A DNA stretch of 64,000 nucleotides from Candidatus Woesearchaeota archaeon (GTDB lineage Archaea > Nanobdellota > Nanobdellia > Woesearchaeales > DSVV01), in contig JABJHR010000019.1 of NCBI GenBank assembly GCA_018661705.1, forward strand, positions 150,994 through 214,993. Direction: 5' to 3'. The notes below the pieces were generated by a model. It made no database searches. It had not been told where the DNA came from and saw nothing but the letters and a program-made list of their open reading frames with translations. Shown piece after piece: positions 43,806-53,463 of this stretch. The position numbers and the translations under genes were made by a program. Position 1 is the stretch's first letter. Each line of letters begins with the position of its first letter.

Positions 43806-45617
43806 ATGAGTTTAAGAAATATAGTTAAAGGGGCTGTAATGAGCCTATCAGTATTGGCACTTGGTGCTTTATTGTATACGTCTAATGCAAATGCAGAAGA
43901 CAGACATGCATTTCCGGCAGCACGAGGAACAACATATGATGCTAGAGTTTCATCTTCTAAACCAAAAGATGCAATTGTTAATAATGGCGCTAAAAAAGAC
44001 GAAACAAAAAAAGAAGAATCAGCAACAGCAGGTCCAGATCCAGAAGAGAAAGTTATTGAAAGAAACGGATGTCAAATGCCTACGGCTACTGATTTAGCAG
44101 CATTAGTTACTAATCATACAGATCTTTACACTAAAGGAGTTTCTTTTAAAGCAGATGTAACAGGTGTTGATAGGGTTTATAATCGCGCACTTGCAGTTTA
44201 TGAATTATTTAAGGAATCTCCTGCACCAGGAAAAACTAATCTTTATCCTGAAGCAATTTATTCACAAGACAAAAAAGGATCTAAGAAGTTATCATTAGGA
44301 TACTTGACAGATATGATGAAGGCATACGAAGCTTTACAATCTTATAAAACTGAAAAAGCAACAGCAGATGCTGAAGCAGCAAAAGCAGCAGAAGAAAAAC
44401 CTGGCGCAGAAAAAGGTAAGGTTGAATATGAGGGTGCTTTAGAAGAAAGAGCTCCTGAAGATAGGGCTGTTCCTGAAAAAGAAGTAGCACCAATTGCAGC
44501 TGAAGAAGCTCCTGAAGAACCAGTTGCACCAGTTGATGAAAAATTAGAATCATTAATTGCAGACTTTAACACAGCAGTTGACAGTAACATAGATGCTACA
44601 AAAAAAGTTAGTGCAAAATATGGTGTTGCAAAAGACATTGCAAACTTCTTCAAAAGTTATGAAAACGGCGGTTTAGTAATTACAAAACAAGCTGTTCCTG
44701 AAACAGAAGGAGAATTTGTTTATGATGTTGCACATCTTAACACATACAACACTGTTGATGCAGTTGTACAATTATTAAATAATGACGATGCAACTATCTT
44801 ATTTGCTGAAGCAGGTAAACTTAATGCATTATACGATGCATTCTGTCCAGAAAAAGCAGACGAAACTCCTGAAGGACCAATGATTCCATTAAGACCAACT
44901 TGTGATGATGAAAAACAAAATGGTGACGAAACAGGTGTTGATTGCGGTGGATCATGTGAACTATGCGCAGACGTAATTGAAAGACCTCAAGAACTAACAG
45001 ACAAAGAAAAAAGAAAATCTGTTGATGATGCAGTATCTGCTAAAGTAAAGTACTTTAATATTCACAATGGTGCAGATAGTGTTAGTGGTGCAATTGGATA
45101 CGATCGTACATTTAACAGATTCATTATGGGTGGAGAGGTGACTGTTGGTGGTCAAAACACAATAACTTCTACATCTGATAGTACTGATGAGGGTGGAACA
45201 GTAGGTCCTGTTTATCAAAAACAATTTTCATATGAAACAACTCAAGAAGGCCAAGATGTTATAGATACATATGGTGTTCAAGCAGTTGTTGGTTTCAAAG
45301 TTCACCAACCAAATAAAGACAATAGTGGATTTTCAATTGACTTATTGTTAAAAGGCGGTTTAAGTGTAACTTTGAACGAAGTAAATGATACAACTGAAAT
45401 CGAAGTTTACGAACAAGGAATTGCAGAGCCAGTAAGCAACAAAGTAAGACCTGGAAAAAGAGATACACAAGCAGATTTTAATGGCTTGTATGAAGCTATG
45501 ATTAGGTTTAATGTTGGTGAAGAAGGCAAAGGATTCTTTGAAATTGGCGGCGGCGTTATGGCTGATAAAAAATACAGAGGCGCTGGTGGAGCTGTCGGTG
45601 GAGGATTCAGATTTTAG
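43806..45617 (+). CDS. Secreted protein with a putative C-terminal beta-barrel
   Basis: 603 residues. A signal peptide (about 1-31) ends ANA before EDR. A low-complexity Ala/Glu/Lys region (about 180-250) lies between two small domains; then a Cys motif NGDETGVDCGGSCELC (about 377-392). The last 190 residues read as about eight amphipathic strands (for example SGAIGYDRTFNRFIMGGEV and GFFEIGGGVMADKKYRG) and end in GGGFRF, a terminal aromatic like that of bacterial outer-membrane barrels. Such a barrel would be unexpected in a single-membrane archaeon. Prediction is by eye; a soluble beta-sandwich is the alternative. Confidence 0.82.
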   Translation: MSLRNIVKGAVMSLSVLALGALLYTSNANAEDRHAFPAARGTTYDARVSSSKPKDAIVNNGAKKDETKKEESATAGPDPEEKVIERNGCQMPTATDLAALVTNHTDLYTKGVSFKADVTGVDRVYNRALAVYELFKESPAPGKTNLYPEAIYSQDKKGSKKLSLGYLTDMMKAYEALQSYKTEKATADAEAAKAAEEKPGAEKGKVEYEGALEERAPEDRAVPEKEVAPIAAEEAPEEPVAPVDEKLESLIADFNTAVDSNIDATKKVSAKYGVAKDIANFFKSYENGGLVITKQAVPETEGEFVYDVAHLNTYNTVDAVVQLLNNDDATILFAEAGKLNALYDAFCPEKADETPEGPMIPLRPTCDDEKQNGDETGVDCGGSCELCADVIERPQELTDKEKRKSVDDAVSAKVKYFNIHNGADSVSGAIGYDRTFNRFIMGGEVTVGGQNTITSTSDSTDEGGTVGPVYQKQFSYETTQEGQDVIDTYGVQAVVGFKVHQPNKDNSGFSIDLLLKGGLSVTLNEVNDTTEIEVYEQGIAEPVSNKVRPGKRDTQADFNGLYEAMIRFNVGEEGKGFFEIGGGVMADKKYRGAGGAVGGGFRF

Positions 45618-45714
45618 ATGAATTTATTTCATCTTTTTTATTTTATTTTCATAATACAAAAAAAGAATAATAACAAAATCATAATACAAAAAAACAAAAC
45701 AGCGAGGTAAGAAA

Positions 45715-48700
45715 ATGAAGAAAACACTATTATTTGTTTTAATGACCATGTTTCTGATGGTTAGCATTGTCTCAGCTGCACAAATTGAATGGAATGATGA
45801 TTTGATGTGGTGGGATAAAGAGACCTTTACATGGGAAGACGATTCAAAAACTATAGAAATAATTAATGGAGACACAGTAACTATTGATTCTGGTTATTTT
45901 GTAACAGAGAAGGGAGAAACAATTCATGCAAAAGCAGAATTGATTCAAGTGGGAACTTCTTTTAAGAAGTTGATTCATAATGAAGAATTTTTTATGGACC
46001 CTGTATTAATGGAACTTCCAGATAATGATCCAAATAAATTACCTACTCCGTTTTTTAATGTAGCTTTGGATTCTAATGATTATAACGGTTTAGGAAACTA
46101 CAAAGTTAAAATAACTTTAGAAGTTGTTGATTCTGATGAGTTAACTTTATTCGATAGTTTAAACCTAGAAGTAAGTCCTGTTCCTTCACAACCTCCTACT
46201 GTAGATTTTACTTGGGTTCCAAATGTTCCTCAAATGGGAAATACTGTTACATTCACTCCAACAGTAAATGATCCAGATGGAGACAATAATAATATAGTGT
46301 ACTCATGGGATTTTAATGATAATGGTTTTGAAGATTCAAATTCAGAGACCCCTGCAATTGTATTTGATGCAGAAGGTGCTTATCCAGTAACACTTACAGT
46401 AACTGATGAAGATGGTGTTTCTGCTTCAGAAACAAAAACTGTTCAAGTAAGTGGTGTTGCTAATCATCCACCTGTTGTTACATTAGATTATGAAAATGCA
46501 ATGACTGGAGATCAGAATATTGATGTTGGTGAATCAGTTAAATTTACTGCAACTGCTACTGATATTGATGGAGATGATTTATTATATTCATGGGACTTTG
46601 ACAATGATGGTAATTTTGAAGGCGAAAGTCCATCAAATATTGGTTTTTTCCAATATGCACAACCTGGTGCACATGTTGCTTGGGTTGGTGTAAGTGATGG
46701 TCAAAGTTTTGTTACTGAAAGTGTTATAGTAAATATTGGTGGTTATCTTTTAGTAGATAACATTGATTGTTTACCAGAAGTAATTGAAGGTAATAACCAA
46801 TATTGTGATGTTCATGTTGTTGATAGTGCTGGTGAACCTGTTGATGGTGCAACAGTAGAGATTCATTATGATAATTCAGGAGTTCAAAAAGGTCCATCTT
46901 GTGTAACTGGTGAAGCAGAAAATCCAGAGGATAATACTGTAACAGGTGCATGTTCTGTTAAATACCAAGAAGATTTAATTGGTGAATACACAGTTTATGC
47001 AACAGCTTCTAAACTAAACTATGCACAAGATATTGATCATGAACCAACCTTTACTTACAATGTTTTAGGACATAAATATAATATTGTTGATTTAGAGGTT
47101 TATGAAAGCCCTAATGATCTTGCAAACAATGTTCCTTCTGTTGATAAAGAATTTTACAGAAATGAAGATATGTATGTAAGGTTTAGAGTAATGGAAGATG
47201 ATAATAGTTTTTTAGTGCCTGATGAAATTAACCAAATTACAAAAGTTTATTTGCAAGGCATGGGTGGGAAAAAAATTCTTATGACTAAGATTCCTTCACA
47301 AGCACCTTGGTTACAATATAAATTAGATCCAATCCCATTAGATGATGAATATCTTGGTCTTGGTCAAGTTATTACTTTTGCAATTGATGTTAATGAACAA
47401 TTAGGTGATCAAGAAGAATTAGATGTAACAATCTTAAACAATCCTCCACAAATAAATGTATTTGGGGATATTGTTGTTGCAGATCTTATGGCAACACAAA
47501 TTGATTTGTTTGATCATGCAGATGCATCTGATGTAGAAGATGATGAAACAGAATTAAGGTGGTCTATTAGTAATGTTGATCCATTGGCTACATTCACAGC
47601 TGATATTGAAGATGATCATTTGTTAAATATTTTGCCTATGGCAGAAGGTTTTAGTCAAGCTACATTTACAGTAATGGATACCAATGGTGCTACCGCATCT
47701 GTTGATGTTACTATTTATGTTGGTGGACAAGCCGGTGATTTAACAACCACAATTATTGCAACCCCTGCAGCTGATGAAGATCCAACTTGGGTGCTTCAAG
47801 AAGGCGATGTAGATGGTTTTAAAGTAGATTTCACGCACAATACAGTGGGTGCAGTTGGTCAATTAACATTTGAATGGGATTTTGATAATGACGGTGTTAT
47901 TGATTCATTAGATGAAAACCCAACACATGCTTACATGCAACCAGGTGCATATTTGGCAGTTTTAACTGTACAAGATGCATTTAATCAAATTGCAACAGAT
48001 ACTTTTGCAATTGAAATTGGTTCAGACGGCATGGTTGTTGAGATTGAAGCATCTACAAACGGCGGTGGTGTACCATTTGATGGAACATTTACAGCTAATG
48101 TTGAGGGTGGCTTTGGTGATTTAACTTATGAATGGTCTGTTGATGGTGTTGTACAACCAGAAACAACTGAAGAATTTGTTTACACTTTTACAGAAGAAAA
48201 AGAATACGAAGTAAAGGTTGTTGTAACAGATAACTTTGGTAATACTGCAGAGGATTCAATTAAAATTACTGGTGAACCAGATCAAGAGGTTACTTTTAAT
48301 TTAGTTGCAAATCCATTAAAAGGACACGCTCCATTGGATGTTAATTTTGAAGTTGTGTTATTATCAGGAAACTCACCATTCACATATGAATGGGATCTTG
48401 GTGATGATTCATCTGAGAATAAAAAAGCATTCAAACATCTATATACGGAAGAAGGGGACTACGAAGTTTCAGTGATCGTAACTGACGGTGATGGCGATAA
48501 GGCATCAGCAACAGTAACAATCCATGTAAAAGATACAAAAACACAAGTAACCCCAAGAAAAGTAGTTGGTTGGTCAAAGTTAAACTTAATTAATGGTGAA
48601 GTGTACTCACCTGGTGAGTTTGCTGATGTATTAGTTAACTTTGAGAACAAAGGAAATTGGGACATGGAAGATGTTAAGGTTGCAGTGACAATTCCAGAAC

Positions 48701-48882
48701 TAGCAGTTAGAAGAACAGCTGGTCCTTTTGATGTAGGTGAAGGAGAAGAGATCACTAGGGTGATGCAGATAGAAATACCATTTTATGCACAGCCGGGCGA
48801 ATATGATCTAAGAGTTGTCATCTCAACAGATGGTGACGATAAAGTACACAGAATAAAACACCGAAGAATCATTATTGAATGA
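45715..48882 (+). CDS. Large secreted PKD-repeat surface protein
   Basis: 1055 residues. Signal peptide MKKTLLFVLMTMFLMVSIVSA. At least five PKD-type Ig-like domains can be placed by their WDF/DxDGD motifs: YSWDFNDNG (about 196), YSWDFDNDG (about 291), FEWDFDNDG (about 722), LTYEWSVDG (about 803) and YEWDLGDDS (about 882). Residues 345-450 form a different Ig-like domain, and the last 95 a CARDB-like domain (NFENKGNWDMEDVKVAV). No C-terminal membrane helix or sorting motif, so it must be held by other proteins. Likely S-layer or cell-contact protein; rich in Asp, which fits calcium binding. Ribosome binding site GAGGT. Confidence 0.88.
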   Translation: MKKTLLFVLMTMFLMVSIVSAAQIEWNDDLMWWDKETFTWEDDSKTIEIINGDTVTIDSGYFVTEKGETIHAKAELIQVGTSFKKLIHNEEFFMDPVLMELPDNDPNKLPTPFFNVALDSNDYNGLGNYKVKITLEVVDSDELTLFDSLNLEVSPVPSQPPTVDFTWVPNVPQMGNTVTFTPTVNDPDGDNNNIVYSWDFNDNGFEDSNSETPAIVFDAEGAYPVTLTVTDEDGVSASETKTVQVSGVANHPPVVTLDYENAMTGDQNIDVGESVKFTATATDIDGDDLLYSWDFDNDGNFEGESPSNIGFFQYAQPGAHVAWVGVSDGQSFVTESVIVNIGGYLLVDNIDCLPEVIEGNNQYCDVHVVDSAGEPVDGATVEIHYDNSGVQKGPSCVTGEAENPEDNTVTGACSVKYQEDLIGEYTVYATASKLNYAQDIDHEPTFTYNVLGHKYNIVDLEVYESPNDLANNVPSVDKEFYRNEDMYVRFRVMEDDNSFLVPDEINQITKVYLQGMGGKKILMTKIPSQAPWLQYKLDPIPLDDEYLGLGQVITFAIDVNEQLGDQEELDVTILNNPPQINVFGDIVVADLMATQIDLFDHADASDVEDDETELRWSISNVDPLATFTADIEDDHLLNILPMAEGFSQATFTVMDTNGATASVDVTIYVGGQAGDLTTTIIATPAADEDPTWVLQEGDVDGFKVDFTHNTVGAVGQLTFEWDFDNDGVIDSLDENPTHAYMQPGAYLAVLTVQDAFNQIATDTFAIEIGSDGMVVEIEASTNGGGVPFDGTFTANVEGGFGDLTYEWSVDGVVQPETTEEFVYTFTEEKEYEVKVVVTDNFGNTAEDSIKITGEPDQEVTFNLVANPLKGHAPLDVNFEVVLLSGNSPFTYEWDLGDDSSENKKAFKHLYTEEGDYEVSVIVTDGDGDKASATVTIHVKDTKTQVTPRKVVGWSKLNLINGEVYSPGEFADVLVNFENKGNWDMEDVKVAVTIPELAVRRTAGPFDVGEGEEITRVMQIEIPFYAQPGEYDLRVVISTDGDDKVHRIKHRRIIIE

Positions 48883-48912
48883 TTGTTTATTGGGTGTGGA
48901 AATACCGAAAGC

Positions 48913-48921
48913 TTTATATAT
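48913..48921 (+). promoter_or_regulatory. TATA box of the CARDB-like surface protein
   Basis: TTTATATAT in the context AAAGCTTTATATAT, the same 14 bases as at 42463-42476. The leader would be about 75 bases. A strong promoter suggests an abundant product. Confidence 0.6.
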
Positions 48922-49018
48922 GGCTGTGTATTTCCCACTACATAATGGTCATCTATAATGACCACTTTATGGTGTTTTATAAATAGTAAACAAAAAGTTT
49001 TTAGGGGGTAATGGAAAA

Positions 49019-50356
49019 ATGAAATTTAAAAATATGGTAAGTGCTTTATTTATGGTTTTAGTAGTACTTGTAACACTTGTTGGAGCAAGCGCAAAGACCA
49101 TGGATGTTGGCCAATTACCAGTTACAATTGACTGGGTAAAGGTTGGTGGCGATGTTTTGGATACTAATGATGTAGTAAACAAAATTGACAGAAATGACGC
49201 ATACGAAGTTAAAATCAAAGTTATCGCAGATAACGATGGTAATGACGATGTTGATAGCGTTTTAGAAGACCTTTCAGTTGAAGCAAGAATGAATGGTTAT
49301 GATCATAATGACCAAGTTTATGGAATTGATTATGAATCAATTGGATTCTTAAGCGAAGATCATTCTGACACAGTAACTCTTAACTTACAATTGCCTTACA
49401 GATTAGATGAAGGCGAATACAGCTTAACAATTACTGTTGCTGACAAGTTAGACGATTACACACTTAAATACGTTCTATATGTTGAACCAGAAGAACACAA
49501 TATGTTAGTTAAAGATGTTGTTTTCTCACCTTCAAGTACAGTTGTTGCAGGCAGAAGCTTAATGACAACAGTTTATTTGAAGAACATCGGAAACGATGAT
49601 GATGAAGAAGGCGTTAAAGTTAGCATGAGTGTTCCTGCTTTAGGTATCTCAGCAGTTGATTATATCGACACATTAGATGAAGAAGAAGCTACAAGTTCAG
49701 AAGAACTTTGGATTGTTGTTCCTAAATGTGCTCCAGCTGGTGAATATGATGCTGTAGTAGAAGTTGAATTCAAAGAAGGCGATAAATCAGTTTCCACAAC
49801 TGAAACAATTACAGTTGTTGAGGATGCAAATTCTCAGTGTGGAGCTATTGAAAAGCAATCTGAGAAAACAATTATTGCAGTTGCTGGTGCAACACAAGAC
49901 GTTACTCAAGGCGAAGGCGTTGCTATTTATCCATTAACATTAACCAATGATGGTGCAGAAAGCAAAACATATGTTGTAGAAGTTGACGGATACCAAGATT
50001 GGGCAAAAGTTAGCTTAACTCCATCAAATGTAGCTGTTGTTGAAGCTGGTGAATCAAAAGCTGTTTATGCTTATGTTACTGCTTTAGACAATGCGGCACC
50101 TGGAGAGCACATGTTTTCATTAGTAGTTAAGTCTGGAAGTGATACTTTGAAAGAAGTTGCTTTAAAGGCTAATGTTGTTGAAAACGCAGATGCTGATGCT
50201 CCTAGTAAATGGGCTGGCGTTAAAAAAGTGCTTGAAGTTGGATTAATTGTTTTAATCGTTTTACTTGTAATCTTAGGTTTAATCGTAGGATTTAACAAGT
50301 TAAAAGGCGATGATGACGACGAATTCGATGACGACGAGGACAAAAACTATTATTAG
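49019..50356 (+). CDS. Membrane-tethered CARDB-like surface protein
   Basis: 445 residues. Signal peptide (about 1-25, ending ASA), then three beta-rich domains; the second begins near residue 160 with NMLVKDVVFSP and contains VYLKNIGNDDDEEGVKVS, the CARDB pattern, and the third holds YPLTLTNDGAESKTYVVEV. One C-terminal membrane helix (about 404-427) and a very acidic cytosolic tail (DDDDEFDDDED). The domain type matches the C-terminal domain of the PKD protein before it. Its dedicated strong promoter and codon-clean sequence suggest a major envelope protein. Confidence 0.86.
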   Translation: MKFKNMVSALFMVLVVLVTLVGASAKTMDVGQLPVTIDWVKVGGDVLDTNDVVNKIDRNDAYEVKIKVIADNDGNDDVDSVLEDLSVEARMNGYDHNDQVYGIDYESIGFLSEDHSDTVTLNLQLPYRLDEGEYSLTITVADKLDDYTLKYVLYVEPEEHNMLVKDVVFSPSSTVVAGRSLMTTVYLKNIGNDDDEEGVKVSMSVPALGISAVDYIDTLDEEEATSSEELWIVVPKCAPAGEYDAVVEVEFKEGDKSVSTTETITVVEDANSQCGAIEKQSEKTIIAVAGATQDVTQGEGVAIYPLTLTNDGAESKTYVVEVDGYQDWAKVSLTPSNVAVVEAGESKAVYAYVTALDNAAPGEHMFSLVVKSGSDTLKEVALKANVVENADADAPSKWAGVKKVLEVGLIVLIVLLVILGLIVGFNKLKGDDDDEFDDDEDKNYY

Positions 50357-50395
50357 TTTTTTGTTTTTATTTTATTTTTTTTATTAATATTTATT
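50357..50395 (+). terminator. T-rich terminator
   Basis: TTTTTTGTTTTTATTTTATTTTTTTT right after the stop, separating the CARDB-like gene from the next. Confidence 0.5.
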
Positions 50396-50479
50396 CATGC
50401 TTAATTTGGTGTTAATTTTTTGCTGGTTGATTTTTATTTGATTTTTAACTGGTATTAATGTGGGGTGTAGGAAGAGACA

Positions 50480-52969
50480 ATGAAAAAAGAGAGCTATGTA
50501 AAAACACTATCGTTTCTATTTACTTTATTACTTTTAGTTTCTTTATTATCAATATTTAGTATTTCTTCAGTTGGTGTTGACACTACTACTCTGCAATCCA
50601 GTCCTGAAGTAGAACACATCGTAGAATTAATTGTAATTCCTGGATATTCTTCACATAATGACTTCACAGGTTATACTAATAGGGCTACAATTGGTGTTTG
50701 TAGTTGTAGTAGCTTTTCAGATGTTATTAATTTTAGAAATACAGGCACAAGTTCTTCACAATTTACTGTTAAAAAAGCAGGTTCTGCTGCAAAATTTGTT
50801 AATTATGTTCCTAATCTTTTCTCTTTAGATCCTAGTGAATCAACAGAAATAAACTTAGTTGGTTCTATTCCATGTTCTACTGCCCCAGGCCTTTATGATT
50901 TAGAAACACATTTTGAAGATTTAGTTGGCAAAAAAAAGATGTTGTCTCAACAAATTAGAGTTTCTGAATGTGATTCTTTCAAAGCATATGCTGTTTATCC
51001 TAGTTATAAAAATTATCCTTGTACTCCTACTGTTTATGACATAGTTATAAAAAATCAAAGAGAATTTACAGATACTTATACATTAAGTTTAGATATTAAT
51101 CAAGATTATTATTCTGTTAGTGAACCTATTATTATTGTTCCAGCAGGTGAAGAAAAAACATTCAAATTATTTGTTAATCTTCCTTGTGATTATGATAAAA
51201 GTTATAACTTTAATCTCAATATTAAGTCTACTCAAACAGAACAAAAAACATCTATGCCTTTATATCTTACAATTAACAAAGAGGGATATAAATTTAGTAT
51301 GGAATTAGGAACAACTCATGAAGTTCAGATTAAAACTAAAGGGAAAAAAACCGTTTTTGTTCCTAAGGAAGAACCTTTTTTCAGTTTTTGTGATAATGAA
51401 ACATATGTTGTTTCTTTTAGATTAAATAATCTTGCAGAGTTTTCAAATACATATGAACTAGAATCAGAAGATTCAGCTCTTGTTGTGCCTCATGAAATTA
51501 CAGTCCTTGCAGGTGGTTCAGGAATTATTAATACTCATTTTAAGGCAGCAAAAGCTAAGTCAGGAAATCATACTTATGCATTTGAGGCTGAGTCTGAGAA
51601 GGGCAATCTTGATGCAAAATTAAGATTTAAAGCAGAAGTAAAAGATTGCGCAGCTTTATCTGGAGATGATAACTCAGGTAATGTCAGTAAATTATGGTTA
51701 TTATTCTTACTATTATTATTGATTTTATTGTTATTGTTAATTGGGTTACTTTTTTTCCTTTTCCCAAAAAAGAAATCATTATTTGATGACTTAGAAGAAG
51801 AACAAAAAGCAAAGGAAGAAGCAGAGAAAAAACAAGAAGAAGAATTAAAAGCAAAAGCAGAGAAAGATGCACAAGCTCAATTAGATGCAGATAAAGAAGA
51901 AATTCAAGAGAAAAAGAAAGAACAACTTGCACCAAAATCTGAGAAAATTATAGATTCTGAAGATAAAGAAGATAAAACAAGATCTAAGTATTGGTGGTGG
52001 TGGATTCCATTATTATTGATTATTATACTATTATTAATTTTATTACTCTTTTGGCTTTTACCTTTTGGTGGTGATGTAGATTCTACTGAAAATGCAACTG
52101 TTGAAAATGTAACTGCCCTTGATAATATTGATACTGATACGGAAGATATTGTTGAAGAGGAACCAGAAGAAACAGAACCAGAAGAAACGGAATCTGAAGA
52201 ACTAGAAGATCAAGAAGATTCCGCCCCTATAATTACAAAACAACCATTATGGAGACGAGCAATTGATTTTGTTAAGGATTTATTTACTTTCTTACCTTTT
52301 GTTGGGGAAACAACAGAAGCAGAAGAGATTGCAATTAATGATTCAGAAGTTCAGGAAGAAACAGATACAGATGATTTAGAAGAAGACCTTTCTGATGAAG
52401 AATCAGAAGAAACAGAATTAATCACAGATCAAATTAAAGAAGAGATTGGATCAGAACTTGATGCTGATGAATTAACACAAGAACAACAAGCAGTTGTTTA
52501 TATTGATCCTAGGGAAGACATGTCTCAAAAAGAAATTGATTTCTTTTATCAACATTGGTATGAAGATACTGTTAATACATTAGAACTTTCACAGTTTTTT
52601 GTTGATGTAGACGATGATATTCTTACTTATTCAAACTCAAATGCACCAAATATTGATGTTGACTATGAGGGTTCTTTAGCTCATCTAATCCCACATAGGG
52701 GATGGCATGGTGAATCTACTGTTGTTTTTACAGCTCATGATGGTAAGGGCGGTACAGCCTCAACACCAGAATTAGCATTAGTTGTAAAGCCAAGAAATGG
52801 ATTTCAGAAATTATTTTTTAAATATTTTTGGCCAATTATCATTGTTGGAATCATTTTACTCTTAATTATCATTTTGCTTATTGTTTTTGGTGTATGGAGA
52901 GCAACAAGACCAAAACAAATTCTATTAACAAAGAAAGCAAAACAGAATGCAAGAAAAAGTAAGAAATAA
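50480..52969 (+). CDS. Multi-domain membrane surface protein with Ig-like and cadherin-like parts
   Basis: 829 residues, family not recognised. Signal or anchor helix (about 9-30), an outside region of paired-Cys Ig-like domains (about 60-390; each domain starts with a Cys motif such as IGVCSCSSF), helix (404-428), a charged cytosolic coiled coil (430-500), helix (504-527), a Glu/Asp-rich outside stretch (540-670), a cadherin-like domain (about 695-770; DVDDDILTYS, HDGKGGTAS) and a last helix (782-806) with a basic tail. This puts domains on both faces of the membrane. The start is preceded by a GGGGTG motif. Confidence 0.83.
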   Translation: MKKESYVKTLSFLFTLLLLVSLLSIFSISSVGVDTTTLQSSPEVEHIVELIVIPGYSSHNDFTGYTNRATIGVCSCSSFSDVINFRNTGTSSSQFTVKKAGSAAKFVNYVPNLFSLDPSESTEINLVGSIPCSTAPGLYDLETHFEDLVGKKKMLSQQIRVSECDSFKAYAVYPSYKNYPCTPTVYDIVIKNQREFTDTYTLSLDINQDYYSVSEPIIIVPAGEEKTFKLFVNLPCDYDKSYNFNLNIKSTQTEQKTSMPLYLTINKEGYKFSMELGTTHEVQIKTKGKKTVFVPKEEPFFSFCDNETYVVSFRLNNLAEFSNTYELESEDSALVVPHEITVLAGGSGIINTHFKAAKAKSGNHTYAFEAESEKGNLDAKLRFKAEVKDCAALSGDDNSGNVSKLWLLFLLLLLILLLLLIGLLFFLFPKKKSLFDDLEEEQKAKEEAEKKQEEELKAKAEKDAQAQLDADKEEIQEKKKEQLAPKSEKIIDSEDKEDKTRSKYWWWWIPLLLIIILLLILLLFWLLPFGGDVDSTENATVENVTALDNIDTDTEDIVEEEPEETEPEETESEELEDQEDSAPIITKQPLWRRAIDFVKDLFTFLPFVGETTEAEEIAINDSEVQEETDTDDLEEDLSDEESEETELITDQIKEEIGSELDADELTQEQQAVVYIDPREDMSQKEIDFFYQHWYEDTVNTLELSQFFVDVDDDILTYSNSNAPNIDVDYEGSLAHLIPHRGWHGESTVVFTAHDGKGGTASTPELALVVKPRNGFQKLFFKYFWPIIIVGIILLLIIILLIVFGVWRATRPKQILLTKKAKQNARKSKK

Positions 52970-53004
52970 TTCTTTTTTTAATTTTATTTTTAAAAGATAA
53001 AAAA

Positions 53005-53156
53005 TGGGGGTACTGGGATTCGAACCCAGATCCGTAGGTATCTTCTTTGAAGCAATTGCCTCAACAGACCACAGCTTTTGTCATTGCCACAGATTTCTGC
53101 AGCTCATCGCTCCAACACTGGAGCCCACTATTCTAGCCAGGTTATACTATACCCCC
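53005..53156 (-). tRNA. trnW(CCA): tRNA-Trp (anticodon CCA) with a 78-nt intron
   Basis: Minus strand. Acceptor GGGGGTA/TACCCCC, discriminator A at 53005, T arm CTGGG-TTCGAAT-CCCAG, anticodon stem GTGGG/CCTAC. The loop reads C-T-CCA-G then the intron (53117 down to 53040) then A38. Seven bases lie on each side before the inner helix region, the 3' side being GAAGATA, so a bulge-helix-bulge forms with one mismatch. The D stem has one A-A mismatch. The intron is long, as in other archaeal tRNA-Trp, and carries box C-like GCGATGA and box D-like TTGA flanking an inner AATGA, so it may also be a C/D guide RNA. TATA box on the minus strand near 53180-53190. Confidence 0.93.
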
Positions 53157-53176
53157 TTAGCTTATGTCTAAGAATG

Positions 53177-53195
53177 GGGTTATATTTATAAATAT
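53177..53195. promoter_or_regulatory. Symmetrical TATA sequence between tRNA-Trp and the 53239 gene
   Basis: TATATTTATAAATATTA is near-palindromic and lies about 28 bases from the tRNA 5' end and about 50 from the 53239 ATG, so it can serve both directions. Confidence 0.5.
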
Positions 53196-53238
53196 TACCA
53201 AAAACTTAATAAATGCCCACACTAATAAAAGTAATAAT

Positions 53239-53454
53239 ATGAAAACAGTATTTTACTTTATGGCAACATTTATTGCATTAGTTTTTCTATTTAGCGGAGT
53301 ATTAAGCAATGATATTAATCTTAACCAAGCATTACATGGGGCAGCTATTGATGTAGTGGAAGAACCAGATCCTATAATTGAATCATCTGAAAAAGACTTG
53401 GAAAATTTACCTGAAGATGAATTAATTGTTGTTTATCCTTATGAAGAAAGTTAA
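53239..53454 (+). CDS. Small secreted or anchored protein
   Basis: 71 residues from the ATG at 53239; the longer frame begins inside the promoter. A hydrophobic N-terminal segment (FYFMATFIALVFLFSGVLS) followed by a short acidic region of 48 residues. No family recognised. It is short but has a promoter at the right distance and a convincing signal sequence. Confidence 0.6.
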   Translation: MKTVFYFMATFIALVFLFSGVLSNDINLNQALHGAAIDVVEEPDPIIESSEKDLENLPEDELIVVYPYEES

Positions 53455-53463
53455 GTTTTAAAA

